From Pseudarthrobacter sp. GA104 (GTDB lineage: Bacteria; Actinomycetota; Actinomycetes; Actinomycetales; Micrococcaceae): a DNA stretch of 64,000 nt. The stretch spans positions 3,038,001 to 3,102,000 of the forward strand of contig NZ_WOWL01000001.1 of NCBI RefSeq assembly GCF_009741265.1, written 5' to 3'. The notes below the pieces were generated by a model, which worked only from the letters and a program-made list of their open reading frames with translations, was not told where the DNA came from and ran no database searches. The stretch's first letter is position 1. Each line of letters begins with the position of its first letter. A program made the position numbers and the translations under genes. Below are positions 61,601 through 64,000 of the stretch, in pieces.

Positions 61601-62794
61601 AGCCCTGCCCTTGAGGATTAGGTTCCAGTAGACCTGCGGGAAGATGTCCCGGTCCACCACCCAGGACAGCCTGCTCTCGTTCCAGGTTGGCACCCGGGGA
61701 ATGGTGGGCATGGCCCGGTACCGGTCGTCGAACTCGGCGAACACCACGGTGTCGCGTGACACCGTGAAGGGGCACACCGAGTAGCCGTTGTACTTTGCCC
61801 GCAGGGCCTTGCCTTTCCGCGCGGCCACCAGGTTTTTGGCCAGGACCTTCGTCTGCTTCCGCAGGGCGCCCCCCGACTTGGAATTGGTGGTTCCGGCCGC
61901 GTCCCCCAGCGACCAGACGTTCTGGAACCGGATATGCCGGAGCGTCTGCCGGTCCACCTCCACGAAGCCGCCGGCGTCACCGGCTGCAGGCAGGTCGGTC
62001 GCCTTGAGCCAGTCCGGGGCGGACTGCGGCGGAACGGCGTTGAGGACGTCGTAGTGCAGGTTCTCTTCGGTACCGGCGGCCAGGTCCCGGATAGTGGCTG
62101 TCTGGCCGGCCGCGTCCACGGCAACCAGTTCGCTGTTGGTCCGCAGCTCGATGCCGTACTCGGCGATCTTGCGGTCAAGTTCCCGGTCCACCTCCGGGAC
62201 ACCGAACACGGTGGGGTAGGGCTGCACCATCACCACGCGGATCCGGTCCAGGACACCCTGTTCCCGCCAGTAGTCGCAGGCCAGGTACATGGGTTTCTGG
62301 CTTGCGCCGCCGCATTTGACGGGACCGGCGGGCATGGTGAAGACGGCCGTGCCGGACGTGAGGCCGCTCAACAGGGTCCAGGCCTTGGACGCCAGTTCGA
62401 ACTCGTAGTGCGAGGCGCCGGCGGGCGAGTGCACGGCCTCGGCCAGGCCGGGCACGGCATCCCAGTCATACTGCAGGCCGGGGCACACCACCAGCTGTCC
62501 GTAGGACACGGTGGAACCGGACGCCAGGGTGACGGTGTTCGCGTCCGTGTCCACACCGGCGGCGGCGTCGTGGATCCACGTCACGCCCTGGGGGATCACG
62601 GACTCCTGCGACCGGACGGCCTCCGTTGCCTGCGCCCGGCCGCCGGCGATGTGGGAGAACAGCGGCTGGTAGAAGTGGTGGTCCTTGGGCTCCACGACGG
62701 CCACGTCCTTGACCCCGTAGCGCTCCAGGCGGGCGGCAAGTGACACGCCGGCGTTGCCGCCGCCGATGATGACCACCTCGTGCTGCGCGGCCAC
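61598..62794 (-). CDS. sqr: Sulfide:quinone oxidoreductase, type II (SQOR-like)
   Basis: A 398-residue FAD protein. The FAD motif is VIIGGGNAGVSLA near residue 8. PVKCGGASQKPMYL near 160 and YSVCPFTVS near 342 carry the two catalytic cysteines in the same setting as mitochondrial SQOR. It oxidises sulfide (or persulfide) and reduces quinone, here presumably menaquinone, at the membrane; the hydrophobic C-terminus fits. Start GTG 62794 is four bases after the DUF2945 stop, so they are cotranscribed. Confidence 0.9.
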   Translation of the reverse strand: MAAQHEVVIIGGGNAGVSLAARLERYGVKDVAVVEPKDHHFYQPLFSHIAGGRAQATEAVRSQESVIPQGVTWIHDAAAGVDTDANTVTLASGSTVSYGQLVVCPGLQYDWDAVPGLAEAVHSPAGASHYEFELASKAWTLLSGLTSGTAVFTMPAGPVKCGGASQKPMYLACDYWREQGVLDRIRVVMVQPYPTVFGVPEVDRELDRKIAEYGIELRTNSELVAVDAAGQTATIRDLAAGTEENLHYDVLNAVPPQSAPDWLKATDLPAAGDAGGFVEVDRQTLRHIRFQNVWSLGDAAGTTNSKSGGALRKQTKVLAKNLVAARKGKALRAKYNGYSVCPFTVSRDTVVFAEFDDRYRAMPTIPRVPTWNESRLSWVVDRDIFPQVYWNLILKGRA

Positions 62795-62798
62795 CGTG

Positions 62799-63005
62799 CT
62801 ACTTCTTTTCGGTCAGGGCGGAAGCCTTGTGCGCGGCCCGGGCTCCGGTCTTGGCCGACTCCACCACATACTGCGGCTCGTCCTCGCTGGCACGGTGGGT
62901 GTTCCCGTCCAGTTCAAAGTCACTGGTCTTCTTTTCCACGATCCTGCCGTGCGTCTTGCCCTGCGGGGTGTTCCATTCCACGGACGTTCCCTTGCCCAAT
63001 GACAT
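62799..63005 (-). CDS. DUF2945 (hypervirulence-associated, Tudor-like) protein
   Basis: A 68-residue protein starting MSLGKGTSVEWNTPQGKTHG, with the SH3/Tudor-like pattern VEWNTPQGKTHGRIVEK characteristic of DUF2945. Function unknown. TAGGAG overlaps the previous stop and serves as ribosome-binding site. It lies in one transcription unit with sqr. Confidence 0.85.
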   Translation of the reverse strand: MSLGKGTSVEWNTPQGKTHGRIVEKKTSDFELDGNTHRASEDEPQYVVESAKTGARAAHKASALTEKK

Positions 63006-63013
63006 CTGTGCTC

Positions 63014-64000
63014 CTAGGTGGGGTTTGTGGTGGGAAGCGGCTCGGCTGCGGGAGCCGTGCCCCCAGTATCCGCCGTTGGGAGCGGTGTCTCAACGGGGGC
63101 GTACGACGGCGGCGCGTCGCCTGGCGCCGGCTGGGTCGCCGGGGCGGTGGCGGGCGCTGTCCCTGCCGGAGCGGTTGCGCCGGTTCCCGTGCCGGATGAG
63201 GCCGGGGCCGTTGGTGCCTGGGCTGGGCCTGGTTCCCCGGAAGGAGCAGGAGTGGCTTCCTGGGCGGAACTTTGTGTGGCGCTGGGATCCGCCTGGACGA
63301 TGGCCATGATCTGTGCCTTGTAGGAGGACAGGGTGGCCTGGATTTCGGAAAGCGGCACGTTCTGGATATTCCGGCCGTACTCGGCGATTTCTGCCCACAG
63401 CGCCTGAAGGGAGGCCATGCCCGCTTCGCTAAGCGGGCCATCCAAGGTGAGGACCAGCTGGCTGGCCAGTGCATAGGTAAGGCACTCTAAGCAGTTGTAG
63501 TTCGCCGCGGCGGAGAGGTTCTCCGGCACCACAACGTCGGCCTGGCCCACGATGAGGACCACCTGGAAGCCCACGGCCACGGCGGCGCACCCGCTGCAGC
63601 TGGCAAAGGCGTAGGCCTCATTCCTGGTATCAACGGGTTCACCGTCCTCGGCCCACACCAGAGCGAAGGCGACGCTGTAGGTCACGGACCCGTCGGTGGT
63701 GTTGACGGCCAGGGCCTGGTTGCCGCCCTCCTCGGGAGCTGCCGGTCTGTCAAAGGGGAACACCCAGGACGGAGCCTCTGAATTGGCGGTTCCTGCCGGA
63801 CCAGCCCCCGCGGGAGCGTCCACCGGCACCAGCACCATGCTCAACTGAGGGTTCTCCCGGGTGGGCTTTGCGGCGCCTTCGGGCCACAGGGCCACGGTCC
63901 GTCCGCTGCCGCCTTCCCGCAGCGCTGTGCCCGAGGCAGGCAGGACCGAAGCCGTCGCATCGGCCAACGTCCCGCGTTCGTACGGCTGCACCGGACGGTA
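63014..64000 (-). CDS. Secreted or membrane-linked CxxC protein (5' truncated)
   Basis: The frame stays open to the window edge, so at least 328 residues are visible and the N-terminus is missing. Two CxxC pairs occur (ASCSGCAAV and NYNCLECLTY), and the last 100 residues are low-complexity Ala/Pro/Thr. The middle looks like an extracytoplasmic beta-rich domain. It recalls the C-terminal part of large actinobacterial membrane proteins annotated as peptide zinc metalloproteases, but this is from memory and uncertain. It precedes DUF2945 and sqr with an eight-base gap. Confidence 0.6.
   Translation of the reverse strand, partial: YRPVQPYERGTLADATASVLPASGTALREGGSGRTVALWPEGAAKPTRENPQLSMVLVPVDAPAGAGPAGTANSEAPSWVFPFDRPAAPEEGGNQALAVNTTDGSVTYSVAFALVWAEDGEPVDTRNEAYAFASCSGCAAVAVGFQVVLIVGQADVVVPENLSAAANYNCLECLTYALASQLVLTLDGPLSEAGMASLQALWAEIAEYGRNIQNVPLSEIQATLSSYKAQIMAIVQADPSATQSSAQEATPAPSGEPGPAQAPTAPASSGTGTGATAPAGTAPATAPATQPAPGDAPPSYAPVETPLPTADTGGTAPAAEPLPTTNPT

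Noticed and set aside
1..64000. tRNA, rRNA, transposase or integrase genes
   Set aside because: None could be found by reading both strands; the glycan block has no visible mobility gene or att-like repeat.

Overview
The window is high-GC DNA with short intergenic gaps, many GTG/TTG starts, ATGA/GTGA/TGATG stop-start overlaps and many apparent leaderless promoters. Gene content (menaquinone genes, system II cytochrome c maturation, iniBAC-like dynamins, phenylacetate genes with TetR-type operators, LAXTG sortase substrate, CsbD, DUF4229, DUF6480) points to a chromosomal segment of a soil actinobacterium of the Arthrobacter/Pseudarthrobacter group. No rRNA, tRNA, CRISPR, transposase or prophage gene was seen.

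Layout. 1-3.4 kb: end of ccdA, then resB and ccsB for cytochrome c assembly. 3.5-12.6 kb: a five-gene envelope locus (membrane-anchored Hsp70-like ATPase without a substrate-binding domain, LuxR regulator, IniB-like Asp/Asn/Ser repeat protein, two dynamin-like GTPases). 12.6-18.3 kb: small membrane proteins and menA, menE, menB, a VOC protein and a CPBP protease. 18.5-22.9 kb: a manganese-type ABC importer and an ABC-F protein. 23.2-26.4 kb: assimilatory nitrite reductase (small protein, nirB, nirD). 26.6-30.9 kb: amino-acid permease, a DinB2-like polymerase with an aliphatic steric-gate residue, CsbD, SRPBCC and pentapeptide proteins.

31-48 kb: a dispersed phenylacetate degradation regulon. 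Thiolase, enoyl-CoA hydratase and hydroxyacyl-CoA dehydrogenase form one operon; a thioesterase and paaZ diverge from a second promoter; paaI-paaK form a third unit; a PaaR-like TetR regulator lies between. Four copies of one 22-bp operator family sit at these promoters. Unrelated genes are interleaved (DUF6480, GNAT, tyrosine phosphatase, LAYTG-anchored serine protease, HtrA-like lipoprotein, a beta-lactamase-fold/MDR fusion).

48-61.5 kb: pta and ackA, which act in succession, are separated by a roughly 9-kb glycan block: a UDP-sugar dehydrogenase convergent with a tightly overlapping operon of three glycosyltransferases, an MsbA-like exporter and two APH-fold kinases. 61.6-64 kb: type II sulfide:quinone oxidoreductase, a DUF2945 protein and a partial CxxC protein.

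Best leads for undescribed biology: the Hsp70/LuxR/IniB/dynamin locus, the kinase-exporter-glycosyltransferase operon, the MBL-MDR fusion, the four-site operator family, and several palindromic or 32-bp intergenic repeats.
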